Of a DNA stretch of 64,000 nt, positions 27,069 through 38,217 are shown piece after piece. Each line of letters opens with the position of its first letter. Position 1 is the stretch's first letter. The DNA comes from Caulobacter segnis. Its GTDB lineage: Bacteria; Pseudomonadota; Alphaproteobacteria; Caulobacterales; Caulobacteraceae. The notes below the pieces were generated by a model, which saw only the letters and a program-made list of their open reading frames with translations, had not been told where the DNA came from and searched no databases. The position numbers and the translations under genes are program-made. Location of the stretch: assembly GCF_029543125.1 (NCBI RefSeq), contig NZ_JARQWW010000008.1, positions 1-64,000 of the forward strand. Direction: 5' to 3'.

Positions 27069-28123
27069 ACCGTCTAGTCCGCCTGGCTGTCGCCACCGCT
27101 GCGTGTGGACTCATGCTGGCGGGCTGCGTGCCCCCCGAGACGCCGCCGGTTCTGCCCGTCGCTCCGGTCCCGGCCGGGCCCCAGATCACGGTCCAGAGCG
27201 TCGCCGTGCCGCTCAATCCCAACGACCCGACCCAGACCAAGATCGGCAACTTCACCTATGCCGGCGGCATCGCCATCACCAGCAGCGACTCGACCCGCCT
27301 GCATGGCCTGTCGACCCTGACGGTTCTGGGCGACCAGCGGATCATGTCGGCCAGCGACGACGGAGACCTCTTCGAGGCCCGGCTGGTGCTGGACGAGAAC
27401 GACCGCCTGGTGGGCCTGAAGGAGGCCAAGATCGAGCCGCTGCTCGGCCTGGACGGCAAGCCCCTGTCCGGCAAGGAGTGGGCCGACGCCGAGGGGATGA
27501 CCATCCTGCCCAACGGCGACCGTCTGGTCAGCTTCGAGCGCAACCACCGCATCTGGCGCTATCCGGCCGCCGGCGGCGCGCCGGTCGTCGCCCCCTCGCC
27601 CCAGACCATCTTCCCCGAGAACGAGGGGATGGAGGCCCTGGCCTATTACCCGGCCGCGGGCGCGGACGCCTATATCGTCGGCGGCGAGGAAGGCGAGGTC
27701 TGGGTCTGCAAGCTGTCGGGCGGCTGCCAGTCGGCCCCGCCGCAGATGGGACCTGACATCGCCTACGGCCTGGTGGCCGTCAGCGCCTTCAACGGCCCGG
27801 CGGTGGCGCTGATGCATCGCGCCTATGACCCGATCCAGGGCAACCGCATCCAGGTCAGCCTCATCAACGATCCGACCACCAAGCGGCGCTTCCCGCTGGT
27901 GTCCGACCGCTTCACGCTGCAGGCGCCGCTGACCCGGGACAATTTCGAGGGACTGGCCGTCAGCAGCAACCGGGCGGGCGGCGTGCGGCTCTACCTGATG
28001 TCGGACGACAACTTCTCGGCCCGGCAGCGGACCTTGCTGCTGGCGTTCGACTGGATTCCCCCGCCGCCGCAACCGGCGGCCCCTCCGCCGCCGCCCCGCA
28101 AGCGGGCGCCGGTGCGCAGATGA
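27065..28123 (+). CDS. Lipoprotein with phytase-like esterase (PF13449-type) domain
   Basis: A 352-residue lipoprotein with the lipobox LMLAGC at about residue 17. The body matches the 'esterase-like activity of phytase' family: [43 protein letters not shown] and [18 protein letters not shown], ending DNFEGLAV and [10 protein letters not shown], consistent with a beta-propeller. The C-terminal end is Pro-rich and basic. The gene overlaps cobT by ATGA, so it is in the same operon, though its role in cobalamin metabolism, if any, is unknown. Confidence 0.82.
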   Translation: MNRLVRLAVATAACGLMLAGCVPPETPPVLPVAPVPAGPQITVQSVAVPLNPNDPTQTKIGNFTYAGGIAITSSDSTRLHGLSTLTVLGDQRIMSASDDGDLFEARLVLDENDRLVGLKEAKIEPLLGLDGKPLSGKEWADAEGMTILPNGDRLVSFERNHRIWRYPAAGGAPVVAPSPQTIFPENEGMEALAYYPAAGADAYIVGGEEGEVWVCKLSGGCQSAPPQMGPDIAYGLVAVSAFNGPAVALMHRAYDPIQGNRIQVSLINDPTTKRRFPLVSDRFTLQAPLTRDNFEGLAVSSNRAGGVRLYLMSDDNFSARQRTLLLAFDWIPPPPQPAAPPPPPRKRAPVRR

Positions 28124-28325
28124 TTAAGAATGCAGCGAAGACACATAACGCTGCTTAAGCATGCTGCATCGCCACAAACGCGTTCGGCATTGCAACATTT
28201 GCCTTGAAGGTTTTTGGGCTTCGACGTACAAAAACCTCATCGACGGAATAACAAACTACATCGTCGGCTTTGGGGAAAACGTGCCGGGAGGCGGTTGTCA
28301 TCAACCTCCTCTTGGAGTCTTCAAA

Positions 28326-28631
28326 ATGCGTAAGCTCAACACTCTGGCCCTCGTTGTGTCTCTTGGGGCCGCCTTCGCCGCTGGCAACGCCGGCGCCGCC
28401 GAACTCCGCGTCTCCCTGGCCGGCAAGTCCGCCAAGGAAGCCCACGCCGAGATCCTGAAAGCCGCCAGCACGGTCTGCTGGCAGGACGTCCGCAGCGAAT
28501 CCCTGGCCGTTTACCTGTACCCGGCCTGCGTTCGCGCCAGCGTCAAGGACGCCGTCTCCAAGGTGAACAACCCGGAACTGGCCGCCTACACCAAGACCGC
28601 TTCCGTGAACTACTACGCCCTGCAGCGCTAA
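28326..28631 (+). CDS. UrcA-like small secreted protein (101 aa)
   Basis: A 101-residue exported protein with a signal peptide (LALVVSLGAAFAAGNAGAA). The mature part has the UrcA layout: AAELRVSLAGKSAKEAHAEI, one Cys in TVCWQD and another in YPACVRASVKDAV, then NNPELAAYT. UrcA proteins are of unknown function and abundant in Caulobacter and Sphingomonas relatives. GGAGTC is a ribosome site. A strong hairpin terminator follows at 28654. Confidence 0.82.
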   Translation: MRKLNTLALVVSLGAAFAAGNAGAAELRVSLAGKSAKEAHAEILKAASTVCWQDVRSESLAVYLYPACVRASVKDAVSKVNNPELAAYTKTASVNYYALQR

Positions 28632-28653
28632 GCGCACCCGCAGGTCGAACGAC

Positions 28654-28686
28654 AAAGGCCCGCGAGCCCTCTCGCGGGCCTTTTCT
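28654..28686 (+). terminator. Strong intrinsic terminator after urcA-like gene
   Basis: AAAGGCCCGCGAG (28654-28666) pairs with CTCGCGGGCCTTT (28671-28683) around CCCT and is followed by a T-run. Confidence 0.9.
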
Positions 28687-28739
28687 TTTGCCCTTCAAGC
28701 AAAGCTATCGGCGCTATCCATAGAATTGGGCGCACGCCG

Positions 28740-28940
28740 GTCGATTGAGCGTGGGCGGATTGCAACCTTCAAGGCATAGAAGCGCCGGCCGTCTCACCAC
28801 GGCTCTGGGGCGTTCATCCCAGGGGCCACGGCCCCCAAACGGGTTTGCAAGAGCCCGTCCAGCCGTGGCCCATCAGCGATGCCTCCGACCAGACGTCCAG
28901 ACATGCGAAAAGGCCCGCGGATCGCTCCGCGGGCCTTTCG
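28740..28940 (+). ncRNA. Candidate structured RNA between two terminators
   Basis: The 200-base gap is flanked by terminators and has no supported gene. It can fold into a closed junction: GGCAT (28773) pairs with ATGCC (28879), GCCGT/ACGGC (28788-28803), CTGGG/CCCAG (28805-28822), and a long arm GGCCACGGC/GCCGTGGCC (28824-28870) that contains a nested stem ACGGGTT/AGCCCGT. The hairpin at 28909-28938 could terminate such a transcript. The strand is guessed. I recognise no RNA family; high GC alone makes stems common, so confidence is low. Confidence 0.3.
28909..28938. terminator. Bidirectional terminator downstream of rpmB
   Basis: AAAGGCCCGCGG (28909-28920) pairs with CCGCGGGCCTTT (28927-28938) around ATCGCT. 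It serves rpmB on the minus strand and could end a plus-strand RNA. Confidence 0.85.
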
Positions 28941-28963
28941 TATCGTTTAAGCGAGTAAGTCGC

Positions 28964-29260
28964 TTAGGCGGCGGCTTGCGTCGCGACCTTGGCCTTCACC
29001 TGGCGCTTGATCTTCAGCGCGCGCGGCGAGAGCAGTTCGTCCTTCGAGCCCAGCAGGAACACGTCCAGGCCGCCCTTGTAGTCCAGGGTGCGCAGGGCGG
29101 CGTTGCTAATGCGCAGCTTGAAGCTCTGACCCAGCGAGTCGGACTGCAGGGTGACGGGCGACAGAGCCGGCAGGAAGCGGCGCTTGGTCTTGATGTTGGA
29201 GTGGCTCACGTTGTGACCGACGATCGGGCCCTTACCGGTGAGTTCGCAACGACGCGACAT
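28964..29260 (-). CDS. rpmB: 50S ribosomal protein L28
   Basis: A 98-residue L28 protein: [20 protein letters not shown] at the start, then [30 protein letters not shown] and the basic tail [12 protein letters not shown]. The ATG at 29260 is the true start; the longer frame begins outside the conserved protein. It is a single gene with its own terminator. Confidence 0.96.
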   Translation of the reverse strand: MSRRCELTGKGPIVGHNVSHSNIKTKRRFLPALSPVTLQSDSLGQSFKLRISNAALRTLDYKGGLDVFLLGSKDELLSPRALKIKRQVKAKVATQAAA

Positions 29261-29435
29261 GACGGACAACCTTGCTGGGCGAAGCGGACTTCGCAAAAGA
29301 ATATCGGACACGCCAAGGACTCTCTCGGCGCGAGAGGGGGCGATATAGGCGACGGCGGCGTTGAGAGTCAAGCCGGACAGGGGATGATCGCACCTTTCAA
29401 GCGCGGTTCATCGCGGCTCCTATATGTAAGAGAGC

Positions 29436-29906
29436 ATGATGAAGCCCAAAGACGCCATCCGTCCCATCGCCGTCGCCGTGACCGCAGCCGTCCTGGCCGT
29501 GCTCGGCGTCGCCACAGTGGCCCCGGCCGTGTTCGCCCAGGAGAAGGCCCCGGAGACGATTCTCCCCGGCCACTGGCAGTACAGCTACAAGATCGGCGGC
29601 ATCCTGCCCGTGGGCAAGGAGATGAAGTGCCTGACCGCCAAGGACGTGGCGCAGTTCTCGGACGGCATCTGCACGCGCCGGTTCAAGTGCGTCTATGAAC
29701 GCAAGGTCGTGGGTGACGGCCGGATCGATCTGAAGGGTGTCTGGTACGACAAGAAGAACCGCCCCGCCCCCGTAAAGGGTAAGGGCGTCTACGGGCCCGA
29801 GAGCTTCAAGATCGATGTCAACGTCACCACCATCCACGGCCTGCCGCTGGCGGGCGTGATGGAGGCAAAGCGCGTGGCCGCCACCTGCCCTACCGCTACT
29901 GAATAG
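29436..29906 (+). CDS. DUF3617 domain-containing secreted protein
   Basis: A 156-residue exported protein. The signal peptide ends near AVFAQ. The mature part begins PETILPGHWQYSYKI and has KCLTAKDVAQFSDGICTRRFKCV, the Cys-rich core of DUF3617, with three Cys in this segment and one near the C-terminus. The family is of unknown function in the envelope. A second, weaker relative is at 15881-16330. The ATG at 29436 is followed at once by another, at 29439; either could be used. Confidence 0.82.
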   Translation: MMKPKDAIRPIAVAVTAAVLAVLGVATVAPAVFAQEKAPETILPGHWQYSYKIGGILPVGKEMKCLTAKDVAQFSDGICTRRFKCVYERKVVGDGRIDLKGVWYDKKNRPAPVKGKGVYGPESFKIDVNVTTIHGLPLAGVMEAKRVAATCPTATE

Positions 29907-30061
29907 GCGGCAAGCTGCGCTGGAAACCATTTGTGGTTAACGGCGGCTAAGCTACAATATCTCGTAGGGAACAAATCCCGAATCGGCGGGCGTCGCTGAT
30001 TCGGTCATGATTCGTTTCGCTGCTGTTCAGCTTCGGCAGGCTTGGCGTTAACGCCCTCCCT
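29907..30061. other. Intergenic region with hairpin
   Basis: CCGAATC (29978-29984) pairs with GATTCGG (29998-30004), and GGCGTTAACGCC at 30044-30055 is a perfect palindrome near the end of the OsmC gene. One may be a terminator for the convergent genes. Confidence 0.4.
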
Positions 30062-30574
30062 TCAATCCGCCCCCGAATGCCTCGGCTGCGCCAGATTGGC
30101 CGCGTCGCTGGCGGGGAAGCTTTCCTCGAGCGCTTCGTCCAGCTCGTCCTCGGTGTAGGACACCGGCGGCGTGCTGGCCGGGACCTCAGCCGCCAGGGTG
30201 GTGGCGATGTCGGCGCCATTGCGCAGGGTCAGGGTCACCGGCGTGCGCTCGGCGATGTCGGCCAGGCGCGCGCGCTGTTCGTCGTTCAGATCGCCCTCGA
30301 TCCGCAGGGTGCGGGTGATCTTGCTACGGTCGTCTTCCTTGGCGTAGTGGAGGTCCACGTGGACCGCCGCCAGGGGCCAGCCCTTGCGATCGGCGTACAT
30401 CTTCAGGGTGATCGCCGTGCAGGAGCCCAGGCTCGCCAGCAGGAGGTCATAGGGCGCCGGGCCCATGTCCTGACCGCCCAGGGTCGGCGGCTCGTCGCTG
30501 ACCAGGGCATGCCGCCCCGTGGTGATGGCGGTGACGTAGGCTTGGTCCGAAATACTGGCTTTCGCACGGGCCAT
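30062..30574 (-). CDS. OsmC family protein
   Basis: A 170-residue OsmC/Ohr-fold protein, a family of thiol peroxidases that reduce organic hydroperoxides. It shows the segment LVSDEPPTLGGQDMGPAPYD and the peroxidatic region ASLGSCTAITLKMYADRKG with the first active Cys. A second redox Cys is not obvious, so it belongs to the YhfA-like group in which function is less clear. A C-terminal extension of about 30 acidic residues (DELDEALEESFPASDAAN) is common in alphaproteobacterial members. Confidence 0.88.
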   Translation of the reverse strand: MARAKASISDQAYVTAITTGRHALVSDEPPTLGGQDMGPAPYDLLLASLGSCTAITLKMYADRKGWPLAAVHVDLHYAKEDDRSKITRTLRIEGDLNDEQRARLADIAERTPVTLTLRNGADIATTLAAEVPASTPPVSYTEDELDEALEESFPASDAANLAQPRHSGAD

Positions 30575-30637
30575 GGCGGTCCTCCCTGTTTAGCGACTGA
30601 CACAGCTTAGATGGAGCCGGCCGGCGTCCAAGGCTAT

Positions 30638-31579
30638 ATGCGCCGCATGACGATCTCGGACTTGAAGAATGGCGACGCCGCGCTCGGCGTCTACGGCGTG
30701 CCGCAGCATGGGGTGATCGACCCGCCGCGCGGGGCGCAGTTTTCCCCCCTCGTGCTGGATTCGCAGGCGATCGAGTTCCAGCCGGACGGCGGCCTGGACG
30801 CCATGGTGGTGGTCGCGCCGCCAGGCGTGCTGGAGCGCCGCTACGCCCTGGCCCAGGCTCTGCGCGCCCTGAAGCCCGGCGGCCGCCTGACCGCCCTGGC
30901 GCCCAAGGACAAGGGCGGCTCGCGCCTTCGCAAGGAACTGGAGGCCTTCGGCTGCACGGTGGCGGAGGACGCCCGCCGCCACCACCGCATCTGCATCACG
31001 GACCGCCCGGCCGCTTTGACCGGCGTGGAGGAAGCGATCGCCGCCGGCGCGCCGCAGATGGCCCCGCGCCTGTCCATGTGGTCGCAGCCGGGAGTGTTCA
31101 GCTGGGATCGTCCGGACCCGGGCAGCGTCCTTTTGCTGAAGCATCTGCCCAAGCTGTCGGGCGCGGGCCTTGACGCCGGCTGCGGCGTCGGCCTGCTGGC
31201 CAAGGCGGTGCTGGCCGAGCCGAAGGTGACCAAGCTCACCTTGCTCGACATCGACCGCCGCGCCACCGATGCGGCCCGCCGCAACATCGAGGATGCCCGC
31301 GCCGAGATCATTCAGGCTGACATCCGTGATCCGGACCTCAATCTGGCCGACCTGGACTTCGTGGTCATGAACCCGCCGTTCCATGACGGCGGACACGAGG
31401 ACAAGCGCCTGGGCCAGGCCTTCGTCCAGCGCGCGGCGGACATGCTGAAGAAGGGCGGCCACCTGTGGCTGACCGCCAATCGGCACCTGCCCTACGAGGC
31501 CGCGCTGAACGAGCGCTTCGCCAAGGTCGAGCTGCGCGCCGAAGAAGCCGGCTTCAAGATTTATGAGGCCCGCAAGTGA
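30638..31579 (+). CDS. Class I SAM-dependent methyltransferase, RsmC-like
   Basis: A 313-residue protein with the two-half layout of RsmC/RsmG (16S rRNA m2G1207) enzymes. The C-terminal half has the SAM-binding LDAGCGVGLLA and the NPPFHDGGHEDKRLGQAF motif typical of guanine-N2 methyltransferases, and ends LWLTANRHLPYEAAL. The N-terminal half is a diverged copy without SAM motif. The ATG at 30638 follows AAGG at good distance; 30611 and 30647 are alternatives. It overlaps the rsuA-like gene by GTGA. Target (16S G1207 or other) is inference. Confidence 0.85.
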   Translation: MRRMTISDLKNGDAALGVYGVPQHGVIDPPRGAQFSPLVLDSQAIEFQPDGGLDAMVVVAPPGVLERRYALAQALRALKPGGRLTALAPKDKGGSRLRKELEAFGCTVAEDARRHHRICITDRPAALTGVEEAIAAGAPQMAPRLSMWSQPGVFSWDRPDPGSVLLLKHLPKLSGAGLDAGCGVGLLAKAVLAEPKVTKLTLLDIDRRATDAARRNIEDARAEIIQADIRDPDLNLADLDFVVMNPPFHDGGHEDKRLGQAFVQRAADMLKKGGHLWLTANRHLPYEAALNERFAKVELRAEEAGFKIYEARK

Positions 31580-32316
31580 CCCAGAAGGCGCTGATGGCGC
31601 GGCTGGACCGGCTGCTGTCCAACATGGCCTACGGCTCGCGCCGCGAGGTGCAGGCCATGGTCGCCGCCGGTCAGGTGGTGCTGGACGGCAAGGCCCTGAA
31701 GGACGCGGGCCAGCGTGTCGCCGTCACCGCCGACCTGCCCGCGCGCATGACCATCCGCGGCAAGCCCGTGGACCCGCCCGCCCCCCTGGCCCTGATGATG
31801 CACAAGCCGCTGGGCGTGGTGTGCTCGCACAAGGAGGACGGGACGCGGATCTATGACCTGCTGCCTCGCCGCTGGGCCCTGCGCGACCCGGCCATCTCCA
31901 CCGTGGGCCGGCTGGACAAGGACACCTCGGGCCTGATCCTGCTGACCGATGACGGGCCGCTGCTGCACCGGATCATCTCGCCCAAGCACCATGTGCCCAA
32001 GCGTTACCGCGTCACCCTCGACCGGCCGCTGAGCGGCGACGAGGGGGCGACCTTCGCCGCCGGGACCCTGATGCTGGAGAGCGAGGAGAAGCCCCTGCTC
32101 CCGGCCGAACTGGAGGCCCTGTCGCCCACCGAGGCGCTGCTGACCATCCACGAGGGCCGCTATCATCAGGTGCGCCGCATGTTCGCCGCCGTGGGCAACC
32201 ACGTGACCGCCCTGCACCGCGACCAGATCGGCGCGCTGACTCTGCCGCAGGACCTGGAGCCCGGCCAGTGGCGCGTGCTGACGCCCGATGACGAGGCCGC
32301 GATCTTCGCCGCCTGA
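31576..32316 (+). CDS. Pseudouridine synthase, RsuA family
   Basis: A 246-residue enzyme with an N-terminal S4 RNA-binding domain (LDRLLSNMAYGSRREVQ and VVLDGKAL) and the catalytic motif STVGRLDKDTSGLILLT with Asp, then EGRYHQVRRMFAAVGN. This is the RsuA/RluB/E/F group, which modifies 16S or 23S rRNA. The start GTG at 31576 overlaps the methyltransferase stop; an ATG at 31594 is possible. It sits in a run of four RNA-related genes. Confidence 0.9.
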   Translation: MTQKALMARLDRLLSNMAYGSRREVQAMVAAGQVVLDGKALKDAGQRVAVTADLPARMTIRGKPVDPPAPLALMMHKPLGVVCSHKEDGTRIYDLLPRRWALRDPAISTVGRLDKDTSGLILLTDDGPLLHRIISPKHHVPKRYRVTLDRPLSGDEGATFAAGTLMLESEEKPLLPAELEALSPTEALLTIHEGRYHQVRRMFAAVGNHVTALHRDQIGALTLPQDLEPGQWRVLTPDDEAAIFAA

Positions 32317-32380
32317 GTCAATCTGGACTGACACAAAGGCTTCGCTTGCTTCGCCCTGCACGCCGCCCCACTTTCCGCCC

Positions 32381-35328
<2,948 letters not shown>

Positions 35329-35332
<4 letters not shown>

Positions 35333-35637
35333 GCGAGGACGCCGCCCGCATCGACGTGTGGCTGTGGCGGGCGCGGTTCTTCAAGACCCGCTCCATGGCC
35401 TCCAGGTTCGTGGATGAAGGGCGGGTGCGCCTGACGCGCGGCGGGGTGCAGACCCGGCTGGACAAACCGTCGCGGTCCCTGCGCCCGGGCGACGCGCTGC
35501 TGTTCGCCATCGGCGGCCGGCTGATCAGCGTGCGGGTGGAAGGTTTGGGCGAACGGCGTGGTCCGGCCAGCGAGGCGCGCGCCCTTTACACCATGTTAGA
35601 GGAAAGCTCGCAGGACCAAGAGAAGCCGTCACATTGA
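35329..35637 (+). CDS. S4-domain RNA-binding protein (HslR-like)
   Basis: A 102-residue S4-domain protein related to Hsp15/HslR: RIDVWLWRARFFKTRSMASRFVDEGRVRLT, with a basic helix face. E. coli Hsp15 rescues stalled 50S-nascent chain complexes. The gene overlaps the SUV3-like helicase as ATGA and the pair is probably co-translated, so it may assist ribosome or RNA quality control. The final residues are variable. Confidence 0.85.
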
Positions 35638-35695
35638 CAACCCGCGCCTCAAGGCCGATTAGGCCGCGCACACTGAGAAGGCCGCCTGCGTTCCG

Positions 35696-36037
35696 ATGAC
35701 CTACATCGTCACCGACCCCTGCATCAAATGTAAGTTCATGGACTGCGTGGAGGTCTGCCCCGTCGACTGCTTCTACGAGGGTGAGAACACCCTGGTGATC
35801 AATCCCGACGAGTGCATCGACTGCGGCGTATGCGAGCCCGAGTGCCCGGTGGACGCCATCAAGCCGGACACCGAGGACGATCCGGACGGCAAGTGGCTGC
35901 GCATCAATTCCGAATACGCCAAGGTGTGGCCGAACATCACGGTCAAGGGCACGCCGCCCGCCGACCGCGAAGAGTTCGAGCGCGAGACGGGCAAGTTCGA
36001 GAAGTACTTCAGCGAAAAGCCGGGCACCGGCTCGTAA
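35696..36037 (+). CDS. fdxA: Ferredoxin, 7Fe-8S type
   Basis: A 113-residue ferredoxin with [20 protein letters not shown] and [17 protein letters not shown]. The Cys spacing fits one 3Fe-4S and one 4Fe-4S cluster, as in FdxA of alphaproteobacteria. A C-terminal extension of about 40 residues with [18 protein letters not shown] is also typical. Redox partner in central metabolism. A CarD-family gene follows, as in Caulobacter. Confidence 0.94.
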   Translation: MTYIVTDPCIKCKFMDCVEVCPVDCFYEGENTLVINPDECIDCGVCEPECPVDAIKPDTEDDPDGKWLRINSEYAKVWPNITVKGTPPADREEFERETGKFEKYFSEKPGTGS

Positions 36038-36046
36038 CAATCGCGA

Positions 36047-36068
36047 GCGGCATTCAGGGCCGCCTTTT
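36047..36068 (+). terminator. Possible terminator after fdxA
   Basis: GCGGC (36047-36051) can pair with GCCGC (36059-36063), followed by CTTTT. The stem is short, so this is tentative. Confidence 0.4.
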
Positions 36069-36137
36069 GCCCTCAGCCTGTGACGCGCGCATGACCGTGC
36101 CGCCGCAAGCCTTTCATTGATCTGAATTTTGTGTTAT

Positions 36138-36220
36138 CGTCAAAACTGACGTGACGGCCACGCATGCGCGCGCCGCCGATGTCTTTGTCTAGAACAGCCG
36201 CTGCACAAATCGGCGCGCGC
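36138..36220. promoter_or_regulatory. cdnL leader: dyad and inverted repeat
   Basis: CGTCA-AAAC-TGACG at 36138-36151 is a perfect dyad, similar in arms to the dyad at 11851. Further on, GCGCGC-GCC-GCCGAT near 36166 pairs with ATCGGCGCGCGC near 36209, with 3 extra bases in one arm. The leader is about 230 bases from the dyad to the gene start; protein binding or attenuation is possible. No gene is visible between 36069 and 36380. Confidence 0.45.
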
Positions 36221-36380
36221 CATCGAAGGCGAAGAGTGTCTTAGAACTATTCCGACCGTATCGACCAGCCCCCGCGTCCTAGTTTTTCGCGGACGGGGAA
36301 CGCTGTGTCTTTGGTCGGATGGTTCATGTGCAGCGACGGCCCGACGCCCCCCGGCGGCGGGATGAGCAATGAGGACGAGC

Positions 36381-36884
36381 ATGAGCAAGAACGGTCTGGA
36401 TTTCTCGGTTGGCGATCATGTCGTCTACCCGGCGCATGGCGTCGGTTCGGTGCAGGCGGTCGAGACCCAGGAAGTGGCCGGCATGTCGCTCGAGGTCTAC
36501 GTGATCACTTTCGACCACGAGAAGATGACCCTTCGCGTCCCGACCAAGAAGGCCAAGACGGCCGGCCTGCGTCCGCTGGCCGCCGGCGACACCGTCAGCC
36601 AGGCCCTGACCACCCTGAAGGGCCGCGCCCGCGTGAAGCGCACCATGTGGTCGCGTCGCGCCCAGGAATACGAAGCCAAGATCAACTCGGGCGACCTGAT
36701 CTCGATCGCCGAGGTGGTCCGCGACCTGCACCGCGCCGAGAACCAGCCGGAACAGTCCTATTCGGAGCGCCAGCTCTATGAATCGGCTCTGGACCGCATG
36801 GCTCGCGAAGTCGCGGCCATCGAGCGCATCGACCGCGAAGCCGCCATCGGCATCCTGACCAAGTCCCTGGCCAAGGCCGCCTAA
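36381..36884 (+). CDS. cdnL: CarD-family transcription factor CdnL
   Basis: A 167-residue regulator that binds RNA polymerase beta and stabilises open promoter complexes, supporting rRNA and biosynthetic genes. The N-terminal Tudor-like domain reads FSVGDHVVYPAHGVGSVQAVE and FDHEKMTLRVPTKKA, and the helical C-terminal domain has VKRTMWSRRAQEYEAKINSG. The ATG at 36381 is preferred by homology of the start (MSKNGLDF); ATG at 36369 adds four residues. It follows fdxA as in Caulobacter and has a strong terminator. Confidence 0.94.
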   Translation: MSKNGLDFSVGDHVVYPAHGVGSVQAVETQEVAGMSLEVYVITFDHEKMTLRVPTKKAKTAGLRPLAAGDTVSQALTTLKGRARVKRTMWSRRAQEYEAKINSGDLISIAEVVRDLHRAENQPEQSYSERQLYESALDRMAREVAAIERIDREAAIGILTKSLAKAA

Positions 36885-36910
36885 GCCTACGCGTCTACAG
36901 ACTATCGAAG

Positions 36911-36942
36911 CGCCCGCCCCGGATCTCCGCGGCGGGCGTTTT
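36911..36942 (+). terminator. Terminator after cdnL
   Basis: CGCCCGCC (36911-36918) pairs with GGCGGGCG (36931-36938), followed by TTTT. Confidence 0.8.
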
Positions 36943-36965
36943 GCTGTTCAGCCGGCGGCCATTGC

Positions 36966-38123
36966 TTAGCCGGCGGCCAAGCCCGCCGACAGTGGCGCGT
37001 CGATCTTATAGACCAGCCCCTCCGGCGCGAAGCGCAGGGTGGCCTTGCCGCCCAGCCGCACGGACATGCCGCTTTCGATCAGGCGCGAGCCGAAGCCGCG
37101 TTCGGTCGGCATCTCCACCGGCGGGCCGTCGCTCTCCTGCCAGGTCAGGCGGAAGCGGCCGTCCTCGCCCACGTCCCAGGTCACCGACACCCGGCCGCCC
37201 GGCTGGCTGAGCGCCCCGTACTTGGCGGCATTCACCGCCAGTTCGTGGAAGGCCATATGCAGATCCACGGCGGTCTCCGGGCTCAGGCTCATGGCCGGCC
37301 CGAACAGGCTCATCCGGTCCCCGCCCTCACCGCTGAAGGGCGTCACGGCGGCCATGAGCACCTGCTCCATGGTCGCTCGTCCCCACCCGCCCTGGGTCAG
37401 AAGCTCGTGCGCCTGGGACAGGGCCATCAGCCGCCGTTCGAACGCGTCCGCGAAGGCCTCGGCGCTGTCGGCGTGGCGCAGGGTCTGCCGGGTGATGGAA
37501 TGCGCCGCCGCCAGGGTGTTCTTCATGCGATGGTCGAGTTCGTGCAGCAGCAGCTCGCGGCGCTCCAGCGCCTCCTGCAGCGAGGCGCGCGCCCGCGCGC
37601 TCTCCAGGGCCGCCGCCGTCGCCCGGGCGATCACCTCCAGCCTGGCGACCTCAGCCGTCGTGGGCTGCCGCTCCTGCGCCCAGTAGGCCCCGATGGCCGC
37701 CAGGGGATCGGCCGGTCGGACCGGCGTCATGACCAAGCTTTTGACGAAGGTCGGCCGATAGGCGTCGTGCGGGATGCGGTCGTCGGCGTAGATGTCCGGG
37801 ATCACAGCGGTCTTGCGGTTCAGCATCGCCCAGCCGGAGATGCAGGCCTCCATGGGGAACCGCCGCCCCTTCCAAAGGGGGCCGATGGCATCCTCGTCCA
37901 GATACCAGCACTGCTCCTCGTCGCGCAGGACGAAGGCCACCCCGTCCGCGCCGGAGATCCGCCGCGCCGCCGAGCGCACGACCAGGGCGATGTCCGCCAC
38001 GGTTCCAGCGGAGGCCAAGGCCTCGATGGTCTCGATCAGGGTCAGCAGGGCGCCGTCAAGCGGTTCGCCCGCCTCCGCCAAGTCAATAGCCGTATCAGCA
38101 TTCTGATTCATCTCGGCGCGCAT
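36966..38123 (-). CDS. GAF-domain HWE/HisKA_2 sensor histidine kinase
   Basis: A 385-residue cytoplasmic kinase. Residues about 20-190 form a GAF domain (ALVVRSAARRISGADGVAFV and WAMLNRKTAVIPDIYADDRI). The kinase part starts with LLHELDHRMKNTLAAAHSI, the HWE/HisKA_2 H-box, followed by FHELAVNAAKYGALS (N box) and GFGSRLIESGM (G box). Such kinases are typical of alphaproteobacteria, including general stress and light responses. No receiver is adjacent. The start at 38123 is one of three Met codons. Confidence 0.88.
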   Translation of the reverse strand: MRAEMNQNADTAIDLAEAGEPLDGALLTLIETIEALASAGTVADIALVVRSAARRISGADGVAFVLRDEEQCWYLDEDAIGPLWKGRRFPMEACISGWAMLNRKTAVIPDIYADDRIPHDAYRPTFVKSLVMTPVRPADPLAAIGAYWAQERQPTTAEVARLEVIARATAAALESARARASLQEALERRELLLHELDHRMKNTLAAAHSITRQTLRHADSAEAFADAFERRLMALSQAHELLTQGGWGRATMEQVLMAAVTPFSGEGGDRMSLFGPAMSLSPETAVDLHMAFHELAVNAAKYGALSQPGGRVSVTWDVGEDGRFRLTWQESDGPPVEMPTERGFGSRLIESGMSVRLGGKATLRFAPEGLVYKIDAPLSAGLAAG

Positions 38124-38217
38124 GTCTCTGCATTTGCGAAAGACATGCAAGCGCTCGTTTAGGCGGTAAGGTTAAGCTCGCTCCCGCTCGCACGACTTGA
38201 GCAACAAGACCCACAAC

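Noticed and set aside
28745..29698. Plus-strand frame spanning rpmB antisense
   Set aside because: It crosses a strong terminator and is antisense to rpmB; no features.
36560..36880. Minus-strand frames opposite cdnL
   Set aside because: Shadows; the CarD-family protein is unambiguous on the plus strand.
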